A stretch of 64,000 nucleotides of DNA from Paenibacillus sp. FSL H8-0548 (GCF_038630985.1 NZ_CP152049.1:7183501-7247500), one strand, 5' to 3'. Shown: positions 36,272 to 45,049, counted from the first letter of the stretch. The notes: generated from the letters alone by a model not told the origin. Made by a program: numbers and translations.

Positions 36272-36910
36272 TTATAGCGACCGCAGTTCTCGTATAATCT
36301 CATCAGGCTCCATCCGTTTCATGAAATCCGGTGTGACGAAAGCCGAACGAATGACAGCATGTTCATCGATCATGAACGTTGCCGGAACGGGGAGAATCCA
36401 ATGCTCTGTCCCGTTGTATTCCTTCAGATCAATGTTCATCTCCATAAACAGCTGTTTCAGTGATTCTGGTACATCGTACAACAGCCGATATCCGGCGGAC
36501 ACTAGCCCCTTCGGATCGCTAAGGACCTGAAATGTCAGCTCTGCCTTCTCCTTGAAGGAAAGCGTGGAGTCCGGCAATTGCGGACTGACCGCGATCAGTT
36601 GGGATCCCAGCGCCTGAATGTCCGGCAAGACCTCTTGATACGCCCGCAATTGGCGGTTGCAGTATGGGCACCAGCCACCGCGATAAAACGTCAGGACAAC
36701 AGGTCCTTTCGATAACTCTTCGTATAACGAGATTCCCCTGCCAAACGTATCTTTTAATTCGAAATCCTTCGCTTTACCACCGACCGGCAGCCCGTTTGCC
36801 AACCCTAAGTTTTGCTGTTCCTTAATGAATGCCTGTAGAAGATTATGCGCCTCGATTGGCGTTGTCGCTGCGATTTGCTGCAATGCAGCGTTCAAAGTTC
36901 TGTTCGTCAT
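36272..36910 (-). CDS. Peroxiredoxin-like protein (AhpC/TSA, PRX-like2)
   Basis: This thioredoxin-fold protein of 212 residues carries the motif YRGGWCPYCNRQLRAYQ near residue 85, a CxxC rather than a single peroxidatic Cys. SPQLPDSTLSFKEKAEL and VLSDPKGLVSAGY follow, as in peroxiredoxin-like AhpC/TSA proteins that probably reduce peroxides. It sits 67 bases downstream of the alpha/beta hydrolase in the same direction; the pair may form an oxidative-stress operon. The ATG at 36910 has an AGAGGAGAACG site. Confidence 0.8.
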   Translation of the reverse strand: MTNRTLNAALQQIAATTPIEAHNLLQAFIKEQQNLGLANGLPVGGKAKDFELKDTFGRGISLYEELSKGPVVLTFYRGGWCPYCNRQLRAYQEVLPDIQALGSQLIAVSPQLPDSTLSFKEKAELTFQVLSDPKGLVSAGYRLLYDVPESLKQLFMEMNIDLKEYNGTEHWILPVPATFMIDEHAVIRSAFVTPDFMKRMEPDEIIRELRSL

Positions 36911-36976
36911 TCGATTCGTTCTCCTCTTGGTTTGGAAATCGCGCCTCTTAAAGGGGCGCGATTCCTTATTGAATAA

Positions 36977-37813
36977 TCAACCTTTCAAGAATTGCAGCAA
37001 AGCTCCGTTAAATTCTTCGGCATGCGTGGCGTTGAACCCGTGCGGGCCACCTTCGATCACTACGAGCTGGCTGCCAGCAATCAGCTCATGCGCCTTTTGC
37101 CCGCTGATTTCAACCGGCACGATTGCGTCCGCATCGCCATGAATAATTAGTGTTGGCACGTTAAACTTCGCCAAATCGCCGCGGAAATCCGTATAGCCGA
37201 ACGCCGAGATGCAGTCGAGTGTACCCTTCGGTGACGCGAAGGCCGCAATGTCTCGATTATACAAGCGGAACGCCTCGCTGACCAAGTCAGTTCTATCTCC
37301 CGAGGCAAAAAACGTGGTCGTGAAGTTATCCAGGAATGCTAGCCGATCCGCCTTCACCCCATCTTGGAAACCCTTAATTGCTGCATCATCGAACCCGCCA
37401 TCCGGGTTATCCTCAGATTTGTATAGATACGGTGGAATCGCCCCAGCCAACACCGCCTTCGATACCCGTTCCATTCCGTAGGTACCGATGTAGCGTGCAA
37501 CCTCGCCACCACCCATTGAGAATCCTACAAGTGTCACATCACGGAGATCTAGATACAGAATCAGTTCATGTAGATCGGCCGTGAATGTATCGTAGTCATA
37601 TCCCTGCCAAGGCTGAGACGACTGCCCGAAACCGCGACGATCATACGTGATCACGCGGTAGCCGGCTTCCACCAGAGCAGACACTTGTTTCTCCCATGAC
37701 CTTCCGCTAAGCGGCCAACCGTGGATGAGTACGACCGGTTTTCCCGAGCCGATATCCTCATAGTGAAGCTGAATCGGAGCGCCATTTTCATTACCAACTG
37801 TAACATTTGCCAT
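36977..37813 (-). CDS. Alpha/beta hydrolase (non-heme chloroperoxidase-like)
   Basis: This enzyme of 278 residues has the oxyanion motif VLIHGWPLSGRSW, the nucleophile elbow LVGFSMGGGEVARY (Ser ~97), the acid Asp in IIHGDADAIVPV and the His in IEGGPHGFNATHAEEF. These are the hallmarks of cofactor-free chloroperoxidase/esterase proteins. The ATG at 37813 is chosen over 37843 because a GGAGGG site precedes it. It is upstream of the peroxiredoxin-like gene. The physiological substrate is unknown. Confidence 0.85.
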   Translation of the reverse strand: MANVTVGNENGAPIQLHYEDIGSGKPVVLIHGWPLSGRSWEKQVSALVEAGYRVITYDRRGFGQSSQPWQGYDYDTFTADLHELILYLDLRDVTLVGFSMGGGEVARYIGTYGMERVSKAVLAGAIPPYLYKSEDNPDGGFDDAAIKGFQDGVKADRLAFLDNFTTTFFASGDRTDLVSEAFRLYNRDIAAFASPKGTLDCISAFGYTDFRGDLAKFNVPTLIIHGDADAIVPVEISGQKAHELIAGSQLVVIEGGPHGFNATHAEEFNGALLQFLKG

Positions 37814-37877
37814 CTTAAATCCCTCCATTTTCATCTTGTGCAATAATATAGGCCCATTCCACTCTCAGAGTTTCTTG

Positions 37878-37939
37878 CTGAACGAATCGTACTATACTGA
37901 ACTGAATGAACCATACTGTGCTGTATGAATGATACTATA
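37878..37939. repeat. Three 19-bp direct repeats upstream of the hydrolase gene
   Basis: CTGAACGAATCGTACTATA (37878), CTGAATGAACCATACTGTG (37902) and CTGTATGAATGATACTATA (37921) share the pattern CTG-A-GAA---ACT. They lie 65-126 bases upstream of the hydrolase start and could be operator half-sites for a regulator of the hydrolase/peroxiredoxin operon. Confidence 0.5.
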
Positions 37940-37976
37940 ACGAACAATTTTATATAGAAAAACACCCTGAAACGAA

Positions 37977-38018
37977 AAAAACAATCCTTAGACAGCATGC
38001 TGTCTAAGGATTGTTTTT
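37977..38018 (-). terminator. 42-bp perfect palindrome, terminator of the GHKL kinase gene
   Basis: The palindrome is centred on GCATGC (between 37997 and 37998) with both arms perfect over 21 bases. On the minus strand it runs into a T-rich tail (TTTTTTTCGTTTC). It begins at the base next to the kinase stop codon (38019). Confidence 0.75.
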
Positions 38019-39302
38019 CTAAAATGGGATTAGAACCATATTATTAAAAACTTTATGATTCGCTTCAATGGTCATATTCCCGCCATACTTGTCGCAGATT
38101 CTAGATATATTTGTTAAGCCAATGCCATGAAAATCTGGGTTTGACTTTTGGCTATGCAAATGGGCAGACTCATTCTCCATATGATTAACAATGTGGATAA
38201 ATAGAGCAGACTCATCTGAATGTATCTTAATAAGTATGTATCTATCCTCTGCAATTTTAACCTTCTTGGATGCCTCTATCGCATTATCCAACATATTGCC
38301 TAGCGCGACACATAAGTCATACCTATCAATATTTAATTCCTGTGAATATAAGCTTAGCTTTGTATTTATTTTTATGCCATTCGCTTGGCCAATATTAAGC
38401 GTATTCGTAACAAGGGCATCTATCACTAGATTACCCGTATTCACCCTTTGATAGGCTCCTTCGACCTTATTCAATGTAACCTTAATATGCTCCCTTGCCG
38501 CTGCTAATTCATTTCGGTTAATACACTCTTCAATATATAGAAACTGCTGATTTGTATCATGAATGATTCTCTTAATCGATTTGAAGCTATGCACCGTTTT
38601 CTCGTAGTTCGCATCCTGATAATCCATTTGATTTTGCAATTGAGCATTCTCATGCATGAATTGAAATTTATCAATAATGTTATCAAAAATATAGATGATG
38701 CCCACATTTATGAAAAGAAATCCAATGATCGATATGAAATAATAAATATTCTTTTCACTGTAATTAATTAGAAAATTAAGTTGATATATACTTATTACCG
38801 GGACAATCATGAATATAATGTAGTAACGATAATGGATAGAGAAGCTCCTGCGTTTGGCTATGAGCCGTATCATCTGAATGATAGCAAACATGATAATGCA
38901 ATTGAGTAATATTGCCTTAATAAAGGGCAATTGAGCTTGTGCATTTGTAGGATCAACGGTGCTTAAGTCAACGGAGTCAATCACATAAAAAATATAAAGG
39001 GTTATAACATTAACGATAGTCATTAGAACCACATAAATTATCGTAAAAATAATTTTTGTTTTTAACTCTACTCGATAAGCTTGCGCTAAACTAAATATCA
39101 TCACCAATGCTAAGATCGAGGATGCAAAAGTAGTCATAGAAACCGTCAAATATATGAAATCAAGCACCACGAATATGATGAAGTAAACAACTCTATTCCC
39201 CTTTCTGGTTGACTTATCTAGGACCGAATTAAAAAATAAATTGATTTGAAAGCACATGACAAGTGCGACACAGAGAACAATAGGCAGATTATATTGAATC
39301 AT
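38019..39302 (-). CDS. AgrC-like GHKL sensor kinase
   Basis: This 427-residue sensor has about seven N-terminal helices (residues 1-220), a dimerisation helix with IKRIIHDTNQQFLYIEECI, and a GHKL-type ATPase domain (VALGNMLDNAIEASKK, FHGIGLTNISRICDKYGG). It follows the LytTR regulator gene by one base, with an AAGGG site. Such kinases usually sense extracellular peptides (AgrC-type), but no agrB- or agrD-like gene is seen nearby. The ligand is unknown. Confidence 0.83.
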   Translation of the reverse strand: MIQYNLPIVLCVALVMCFQINLFFNSVLDKSTRKGNRVVYFIIFVVLDFIYLTVSMTTFASSILALVMIFSLAQAYRVELKTKIIFTIIYVVLMTIVNVITLYIFYVIDSVDLSTVDPTNAQAQLPFIKAILLNCIIMFAIIQMIRLIAKRRSFSIHYRYYIIFMIVPVISIYQLNFLINYSEKNIYYFISIIGFLFINVGIIYIFDNIIDKFQFMHENAQLQNQMDYQDANYEKTVHSFKSIKRIIHDTNQQFLYIEECINRNELAAAREHIKVTLNKVEGAYQRVNTGNLVIDALVTNTLNIGQANGIKINTKLSLYSQELNIDRYDLCVALGNMLDNAIEASKKVKIAEDRYILIKIHSDESALFIHIVNHMENESAHLHSQKSNPDFHGIGLTNISRICDKYGGNMTIEANHKVFNNMVLIPF

Positions 39303-39303
39303 A

Positions 39304-40044
39304 TTAATGGCCCTTCATAACCATAAATTTGGTGTAAAAGTCTTTAACCTCTTTCACTTTCGAACGACCTATAGGAAACTCCGCACCGTTCGACATGAGT
39401 ACAGCTCCACTAGCAAATTTCTTCACATGAATCAGGTTGATAATAATGGAACGGTGAATTTGCAAGAAATTAAAATCTTTTAATGCTAATGCGTATTCGG
39501 ATATAATGCCTTTGCTATCATAGGTTTGACTCGTTGTTATAAAGTTTAGTTTACTTTTTATCGTTAAGCTTTTGGCAGCTTCAATACCAATGATGTCATC
39601 ATATCTTAACACCACTTCTTCATAAGCTGACTTAATAATCATCCACTTCTTATCAAGTGCTTGAAAGTATTGGCACAGCTTTATGACTTTTTCCTCCAAG
39701 ATGTGGGGTGCAATTGGCTTTATTAAATACTGGAAAGTAATTACGTCGAAACTTTCCACCATATATTCTGGATAGCTTGTTAGAAAAATAATTTGTTCAT
39801 CAAAATTTTTTAAATTTCTGATTAACTGGGCTGTTTGTATTCCGTTAATACCACCCATTTCAATATCCAATATTATAATATGGAAGGGATTTCCACTACT
39901 CTCATAATGAGATACTAGCTGCTCTCCCGAATCGAACAATTCGAACTCAAATTCTATATTAGACTTTATCGATAGTGTAATTAGGATATTCTTAACAAGC
40001 TCCCGTTGTTTTTCCTCATCGTCACACAGAGCCACTCTATACAT
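39304..40044 (-). CDS. LytTR-family response regulator (AgrA-like)
   Basis: This 246-residue regulator has a receiver domain (VALCDDEEKQRELV; Asp in IIILDIEMGGINGIQ; Lys in FQYLIKPIAP) and a LytTR DNA-binding domain (FNFLQIHRSIIINLIHVKKF, then FPIGRSKVKEVKDF). The ATG at 40044 has a GAGGTG site; a TTG at 40047 precedes it. It is the first gene of the pair and is followed by the GHKL kinase. Confidence 0.85.
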   Translation of the reverse strand: MYRVALCDDEEKQRELVKNILITLSIKSNIEFEFELFDSGEQLVSHYESSGNPFHIIILDIEMGGINGIQTAQLIRNLKNFDEQIIFLTSYPEYMVESFDVITFQYLIKPIAPHILEEKVIKLCQYFQALDKKWMIIKSAYEEVVLRYDDIIGIEAAKSLTIKSKLNFITTSQTYDSKGIISEYALALKDFNFLQIHRSIIINLIHVKKFASGAVLMSNGAEFPIGRSKVKEVKDFYTKFMVMKGH

Positions 40045-40209
40045 CAATAACTACACCTCATTCCCAGGATGATTATGAAATGGTTTCATATGTAAGTATT
40101 ATATAATAATTTAATGGCTTCTAAATAAATTTTGGCTAAAACGCAAATTGAAATCCCTCAAAGGTTAATTGGCTTTTTAAATTTGCATCCCCTCTTTGTT
40201 AAAGAGCAA

Positions 40210-40275
40210 TAAAAAAAGAACTGACAGCTAGATGACTACGTTACGATAGTCAAATTCGCTTTCGGTTCTTTTTTT
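40210..40275 (-). terminator. Terminator of the Met-type ABC operon
   Basis: AAAAAAAGAACTG pairs with CGGTTCTTTTTTT (one G/T pair), enclosing a second stem (TGACTA with TAGTCA). The minus-strand reading ends in seven T. It lies 110 bases beyond the binding-protein stop (40385). The rest of 40045-40384 holds the AgrA-like gene's promoter region and no ORF that I can support. Confidence 0.65.
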
Positions 40276-40384
40276 CTACCTATATAGAACTATCCATCAG
40301 GAATAGTGACCCCTATCGGATCAAATGCTTCTGGAGCTGGGGAGAGAGGAGCCATTTAAACTCGAATAACCCTTTTAATGTTTA

Positions 40385-41209
40385 TTAGAACGCTGGTATT
40401 GCCGTTTCATCATAATTTTCTTCTAAAAACTCACGTACGTCTGGACCCGTCATTACTTCAGCTAGCTTTTGAATTGGCTCCGAGTCAACATTGTCTTTGC
40501 GTGCCACTAAAGTAATCGCGAAGTTATTTTCGATCCCTTCCGTCAGAAGAGCGTCACTTTTTGGTGTTAATCCAAGTGGCGAGGCGTAAGCAGGCGTCAT
40601 AACTACTGCATCTGCATCATCATACATTCTCGCTAGCATTAATAGATCTACTTCTTCAAATTTATAGTTTTTTGGGTTATTAGTAATATCAGCCTGCGTA
40701 TAATAGGTACCCGTTTTTTCTTTTAACGTAATAACACCATGTTGAGCGAGCAAAGATAATGAACGATCGATATTTGAAAAATCATTTGCAATAGCAATTA
40801 CTGCGCCCTCTGGTAATTCATCCATTGTATTGTGATTTTTAGCGTATACACCGTAGTTCGCAAAATAGATCGGTACCACCGGAACTAGCTCTGCTGCATT
40901 GTTTCGATTGAATTCCTCCATATACGGGACATGCTGGAAGAAGTTCGCATCAACTTCACCTGCTTTAAGAGCGCTGTTAGGCTGAACATTATCACCTAAT
41001 ACAACAATTTCTAGTTGAATACCCTTCTCTGCTAGCGTTGGCTTAACGATCTCAAGGATGTCCGTCATTGGTGGAATTAAAGATGCGACCTTTAAGGTTA
41101 CCACTCCATTAGCAGTATCCTGCGGAGCAACTTGATTATTTACCTTATTTTGTCCACACCCAGCTAAAATAAATGTAAACAACATAACGAATAACAGTAT
41201 TTTTTTCAT
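40385..41209 (-). CDS. metQ: NlpA/MetQ-family binding lipoprotein
   Basis: This 274-residue lipoprotein has a signal peptide with the lipobox FILAGCGQ (Cys ~18) and the NlpA/MetQ fold. Visible motifs include DANFFQHVPYMEEFNR, PVVPIYFANYGVYAKNH, IAIANDFSNIDRSL and the terminal PDVREFLEENYDETAIPAF. Members bind methionine or other amino acids for import. The ATG at 41209 has a TAGGAGAG site. It is the last gene of the ATPase-permease-binding protein operon. Methionine specificity is inferred only from the family. Confidence 0.85.
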   Translation of the reverse strand: MKKILLFVMLFTFILAGCGQNKVNNQVAPQDTANGVVTLKVASLIPPMTDILEIVKPTLAEKGIQLEIVVLGDNVQPNSALKAGEVDANFFQHVPYMEEFNRNNAAELVPVVPIYFANYGVYAKNHNTMDELPEGAVIAIANDFSNIDRSLSLLAQHGVITLKEKTGTYYTQADITNNPKNYKFEEVDLLMLARMYDDADAVVMTPAYASPLGLTPKSDALLTEGIENNFAITLVARKDNVDSEPIQKLAEVMTGPDVREFLEENYDETAIPAF

Positions 41210-41228
41210 TTTGTTTCTCTCCTATTAT

Positions 41229-41891
41229 TTATCTCTTATCAATCATTTTTGCTGCTGTTGATCCAATAAACTGGATGGACTGTACGAGTATGACCATAAT
41301 GATAATAACGTAGATCATTAAGTCAGTTTTGAACTGTTGATACCCATACCGAATAGCAAAATCCCCGATACCTCCGCCTCCAACAACCCCCATAATCGTG
41401 GAATAGGAAATGAAACTAATAATCGACGTTGTTAACCCTAGCAGGAGTCCAGAACGAGCTTCAACATAAAGAAACTTTAAAACAATCTCTTTAATAGAAG
41501 CCCCCATTGAAATCGCCGCCTCCATTACACCTCTTGGCACGTCCAATAAGGATTGCTCGACTAATCGTGAATAATGAGCGATGGCTATAATCGATAACGG
41601 AACAGTTGCAGCCGCTGTACCAATTGCCGTACCAATAATTAATCTTGTAAAGGGGATTAAAAAAACGACTAATAATAAAAACGGAAATGAACGAGTAATA
41701 TTTACCAGCAAATTTAATATTGAAAAAACAAAGCGATTGTCCAGTATTTGACCTTTCCTGCAAAGAAACAGCAGCGTTCCGACGGGGAGACCGATTAACA
41801 CTGCGGCTAAAATAGACACACCCACCATGAAAAAGGTTTCCCCTATAGCGTCCCAAACTTCGGTTTTATATTGCACTAAAATTTCAGGCAT
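41229..41891 (-). CDS. metI: MetI-type ABC permease
   Basis: This 220-residue permease has five or six helices. The N-terminal VQYKTEVWDAIGETFFMVGV and the EAA loop EAAISMGASIKEIVLKFLYV are visible, with the MetI-type GGGGIGDFAIRYGYQQF segment. It overlaps the ATPase gene by 8 bases. It forms the channel of the NlpA-type importer. Confidence 0.87.
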   Translation of the reverse strand: MPEILVQYKTEVWDAIGETFFMVGVSILAAVLIGLPVGTLLFLCRKGQILDNRFVFSILNLLVNITRSFPFLLLVVFLIPFTRLIIGTAIGTAAATVPLSIIAIAHYSRLVEQSLLDVPRGVMEAAISMGASIKEIVLKFLYVEARSGLLLGLTTSIISFISYSTIMGVVGGGGIGDFAIRYGYQQFKTDLMIYVIIIMVILVQSIQFIGSTAAKMIDKR

Positions 41892-42633
41892 GATCTATGT
41901 CACCAGCCCCTGTAAGCTGCTTAACAAAGCTTTCGGCGATATTTTCAATCTGACGAATTCCTTTTGGTTCAATCACTACGGTATCATAAATTTCTCCATC
42001 AGCCATAACCGTTACGCGATTGCATATACTTTTGATCACGTCCATCTCATGACTAACGATGACAATTGTAACACCAAAACTTTTATTTATATTTTCTAAT
42101 ACAGCCAGTATTTCAGCCGTTGTACTAGGATCAAGCGATGAGGTCGGTTCATCACATAACAAAACCTGTGGATGATTTGCCAATGCTCTTGCGATAGCCA
42201 CACGCTGCTTTTGTCCCCCACTTAATGTTGCTGGGTATTTATCTGCAAAGCTCTCGAGCCCAACAAATTGCAGACACTCCAGCACGCGGCTTTGCCGTAC
42301 TTTCCTTGGAACATTGGCTAGTTTCAACGATACAGCTACGTTTTCGTACACCGTTTTATTCGCCACTAGATTAAAATGTTGAAAGATCATCCCGATTGTT
42401 TTACGTGCCTGTCGAAGTTCTGAACTACTCATATCATTTAATGTTTCATCATTAACTTTGACTTCACCTTGATCCGGAATTTCGAGAAAATTCATTATCC
42501 GCAGTAAGGTGGATTTACCTGATCCACTTGCTCCAATAATGCCATAAATCTCCCCCTTATTTATCGTTAAGGATATCGATTTAAGAGCTTCAAATTGAGA
42601 AAAGTTTTTACTGACATGATGTAATTTAATCAT
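41884..42633 (-). CDS. metN: MetN-type ABC ATPase lacking the C-terminal NIL domain
   Basis: This 249-residue ATPase has Walker A GASGSGKSTLLR (~residue 33), signature LSGGQKQRVAIARAL and Walker B VLLCDEPTSSLD. E. coli-type MetN proteins are about 340 residues because of a C-terminal NIL/ACT domain that gives methionine trans-inhibition. This protein stops soon after the H-loop segment and lacks it, so substrate feedback should be absent or different. Its ATG overlaps the end of the extended frame of the upstream XRE gene as ATGA. Confidence 0.86.
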   Translation of the reverse strand: MIKLHHVSKNFSQFEALKSISLTINKGEIYGIIGASGSGKSTLLRIMNFLEIPDQGEVKVNDETLNDMSSSELRQARKTIGMIFQHFNLVANKTVYENVAVSLKLANVPRKVRQSRVLECLQFVGLESFADKYPATLSGGQKQRVAIARALANHPQVLLCDEPTSSLDPSTTAEILAVLENINKSFGVTIVIVSHEMDVIKSICNRVTVMADGEIYDTVVIEPKGIRQIENIAESFVKQLTGAGDIDHA

Positions 42634-42773
42634 AAAAAAACCCTTTCTGTTATTTGAAGAGGGGCTACAACGATTTCAATTATAGCGTACCCTGCTAGTA
42701 AAATACCAGATACGATTAAACCGATCCGCATGGCGAAGGACTGTACATTCCGAGGCCAACCCTTGTCGTCTGA

Positions 42774-43226
42774 TTAGTCTTGTTTATATTTTTCTTTCAG
42801 CATGCTGGAGCCTATTCCCCCGCCAACCATTAGAATCAAAGAACCGAAGTTCCAAAAAAATGACCCGCCATACAGTGGAATCTCCAGCGCCGTTGTTTTG
42901 TTCAGAAAGAGGACAACGAGTTTGAACACCAACAGCACAAGGCCTGCTAAAAAGAGGACATCAAACAGAAACTTTAATTTCGGGTGAGCCAATTGCTTGC
43001 TTGCTATTATCACCTTTTTTGTCAACTCCTCGTCACTCCTTAATAGCTCATCGATAGTTAACCCAAACAGATCGCTTATTTTAATAATGATTTCAATGCC
43101 TGGATAGTTTTGACCATTCTCCCATTTCGAAACCGACTGCCGGCTTACAAACAGCTTCTCGGCTAGTTCTTCTTGTGACCAACCTTTCTTATTTCTTTCC
43201 GTTTTTAGCTTCTCTCCAAAGATCAT
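42774..43226 (-). CDS. XRE-family regulator with membrane helices (probably nonsense-truncated)
   Basis: This protein of about 150 residues has a Cro/CI helix-turn-helix (WSQEELAEKLFVSRQSVSKW ~residues 17-36) and two C-terminal membrane helices (LFDVLFLAGLVLLVFKLVVL, WNFGSLILMVGGGIG). The ATG at 43226 is preferred over 43277; an AAAGG lies about 12 bases upstream. The TAA at 42774-42776 is followed in the same frame by 47 more sense codons (GWPRNVQSFAMRIGLIVSGI and a third helix). These end in a TGA at 42630 that overlaps the metN ATG. The original gene probably ran to 42630. Confidence 0.75.
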   Translation of the reverse strand: MIFGEKLKTERNKKGWSQEELAEKLFVSRQSVSKWENGQNYPGIEIIIKISDLFGLTIDELLRSDEELTKKVIIASKQLAHPKLKFLFDVLFLAGLVLLVFKLVVLFLNKTTALEIPLYGGSFFWNFGSLILMVGGGIGSSMLKEKYKQD

Positions 43227-43448
43227 AGCAGCAACTGCCTTTCTGCAATTTATAAGCCTATATTGGGCTAATCGCATGCAGAAGTAAAGATCGCTTTGGT
43301 TGCACGGCCCCGCAACCCTAAGTTGCGATCAGGTGTGTGACGGTTTTCGCTTTGTTTACACCAACAAGTTTGAGGGTAACCTGAAATGGAAGCCTCGAAC
43401 TTGACGTTGGATGAAGGTTAATTGGAATAAAAGGAAGGTATCTCGTAC

Positions 43449-44168
43449 ATGTGGATAGAAACCGCAAAAGATTCATTGCTGATTGCAGGAAGGATCGTGA
43501 CGATTTTTCCCCTTATGTTAATGGTTGGTCTTTTTATGGGCAAACGCTCTCTGGGGGAATTACCCGTATTCGATTTTCTGGTCATCCTCTCCTTAGGATC
43601 CGTCGTTGGTGCTGATATTGCTGAGCCTGACGTTAACCATATCCATATGGGAATAGCGATCGTATTGATCGGTCTCCTGCAGCGGGTTGTTTCCGTTTTG
43701 ACGATCAAATCGAGAAAGTTCGGAAGAATGGTATCGTTCGAGCCGACCGTCGTCGTGCATCAAGGAAACCTATTAGTGAATAACCTGAAGAAATCACGAT
43801 ACTCGATCGATAATATCCTTCAGATGCTGCGCGAGAAGGACGTTTTTCATCTCGCCGATGTCGAGTTTGCCGTACTGGAGGCCAACGGAAAATTGACCGT
43901 CTACAAGAAGAGCCCAAAATCGGCGCCGACTCTCGAAGATCTGGGCCTGGTCAAGCGGCAGAGCGACTTGTCCTATTCTTTAGTCGTTGAAGGAACCGTA
44001 TACAAAGATACGCTCTCTTATATCAAGAAAGATACCTTGTGGCTGGAGTCGCAATTGCAAGAGATGGGGGTTCGCCAAGAAGATATCTTCTATGCATCCG
44101 TTGACGATAATGGGGCAATCTATATTTCCGATAAAACTTTCGTCAATCCTCCGCCTATTCGACATTAG
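43449..44168 (+). CDS. DUF421 (YetF-family) membrane protein
   Basis: This 239-residue protein has three N-terminal helices (residues ~8-85, with IFPLMLMVGLFMGKRSLGEL and FDFLVILSLGSVVGADI). A cytoplasmic YetF-type domain follows (VVHQGNLLVNNLKKSRYS, DNILQMLREKDVFHLADVEF). YetF-family proteins in spore formers are often sporulation or germination linked, but their function is unclear. The ATG at 43449 has an AAGGAAGG site. It is monocistronic. Confidence 0.82.
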   Translation: MWIETAKDSLLIAGRIVTIFPLMLMVGLFMGKRSLGELPVFDFLVILSLGSVVGADIAEPDVNHIHMGIAIVLIGLLQRVVSVLTIKSRKFGRMVSFEPTVVVHQGNLLVNNLKKSRYSIDNILQMLREKDVFHLADVEFAVLEANGKLTVYKKSPKSAPTLEDLGLVKRQSDLSYSLVVEGTVYKDTLSYIKKDTLWLESQLQEMGVRQEDIFYASVDDNGAIYISDKTFVNPPPIRH

Positions 44169-44242
44169 CACCGCACTTTTGACAAAGTCACCTGCATACA
44201 GAGTACTGAAGAAGAAATAGCAGTGGACATACAAACTTACTT

Positions 44243-44275
44243 TTCTTAATGGATTCTTAATGAATGGTATAAACT
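44243..44275 (+). promoter_or_regulatory. Direct-repeat operator and -10 of the OmpR-type two-component operon
   Basis: TTCTTAAT occurs at 44243-44250 and again at 44254-44261, exactly 11 bases apart. A TATAAACT at 44268-44275 lies at -10 distance. Two half-sites one helical turn apart in the -35 position are typical for OmpR/PhoB-type activators, so the downstream regulator may activate its own promoter. Confidence 0.5.
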
Positions 44276-44359
44276 ATGTATTTCTCTATTTATTATTGTT
44301 ATGATTTGATCGTGATCAAGATGGATTTAATGGCATGGAAGAAGGAGGATTGATTCGCC

Positions 44360-45049
44360 ATCAATCATATTTTAATTGTAGATGATGAACCCGAAATTCG
44401 TCAGTTAATTCGGATGCATTTGGAACAAGCAGGGCTTGGGGTCATAGAAGCCAGCTCAGGACGACAAGCTATTCAATACTTACATGAAAATGCCATTGAA
44501 TTATTGATACTGGACCTCATGATGGATGATGGCAACGGGTTTGAGGTACTGCAATATTTACGAGAAGCAAATGCTGAGTCGTTAGTAATTGCACTTAGTG
44601 CAAGGCGAGAAGTGCAAGACAAAATCTTAACGCTCGGATTAGGTGCAGATGATTATGTCACAAAGCCTTTTAGCCCAGTGGAATTGGTTGCTCGTGTGCA
44701 AGCACAGCTAAGACGACATCGCCCTCATTCTTCTTATCCTGCCAAGATTCTGCGTTTAAATAAATTAGTGCTGGATATCGATAATTATTCATTGCAAAAT
44801 GATGGAAAATCATTTTCTGTAACTCCGGTAGAGTGCCAACTGTTAGAAATGTTCATGCAAAATCCAGACCGCGTTTTAACCAAAAGAGAAATTTACAAGC
44901 AGGTGTGGAATCATGAAAACTTTGATGATAACAATTTAAGTGTTTTTATAAGCAAACTGCGAAGCATTCTTGAACCAACGGAGGGGTCTCCCCACTACCT
45001 TCATAGCATACGTGGAATCGGCTATCGATTCTCGGGAGACGGACAATGA
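44360..45049 (+). CDS. OmpR-family response regulator, unusual start codon
   Basis: This protein of about 229 residues has a receiver domain (HILIVDDEPEIRQLIR; Asp in LLILDLMMDDGNG; Lys in DDYVTKPFSPVE) and a winged-helix output domain (SVTPVECQLLEMFMQNPDRV, then FISKLRSILEP). No ATG, GTG or TTG lies in frame between the TGA at 44351 and the ATG at 44414. Starting at 44414 would remove the acidic pocket residues (VDDEPE). A GGAGG site at 44344-44348 points to an ATC at 44360 or a nearby ATT codon. Overlap with the kinase gene is ATGA. Confidence 0.8.
   Translation: MNHILIVDDEPEIRQLIRMHLEQAGLGVIEASSGRQAIQYLHENAIELLILDLMMDDGNGFEVLQYLREANAESLVIALSARREVQDKILTLGLGADDYVTKPFSPVELVARVQAQLRRHRPHSSYPAKILRLNKLVLDIDNYSLQNDGKSFSVTPVECQLLEMFMQNPDRVLTKREIYKQVWNHENFDDNNLSVFISKLRSILEPTEGSPHYLHSIRGIGYRFSGDGQ

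Noticed and set aside
42640..42773. S-box (SAM) riboswitch upstream of metN
   Set aside because: The region reads as the in-frame continuation of the XRE protein, and no S-box core was recognised.
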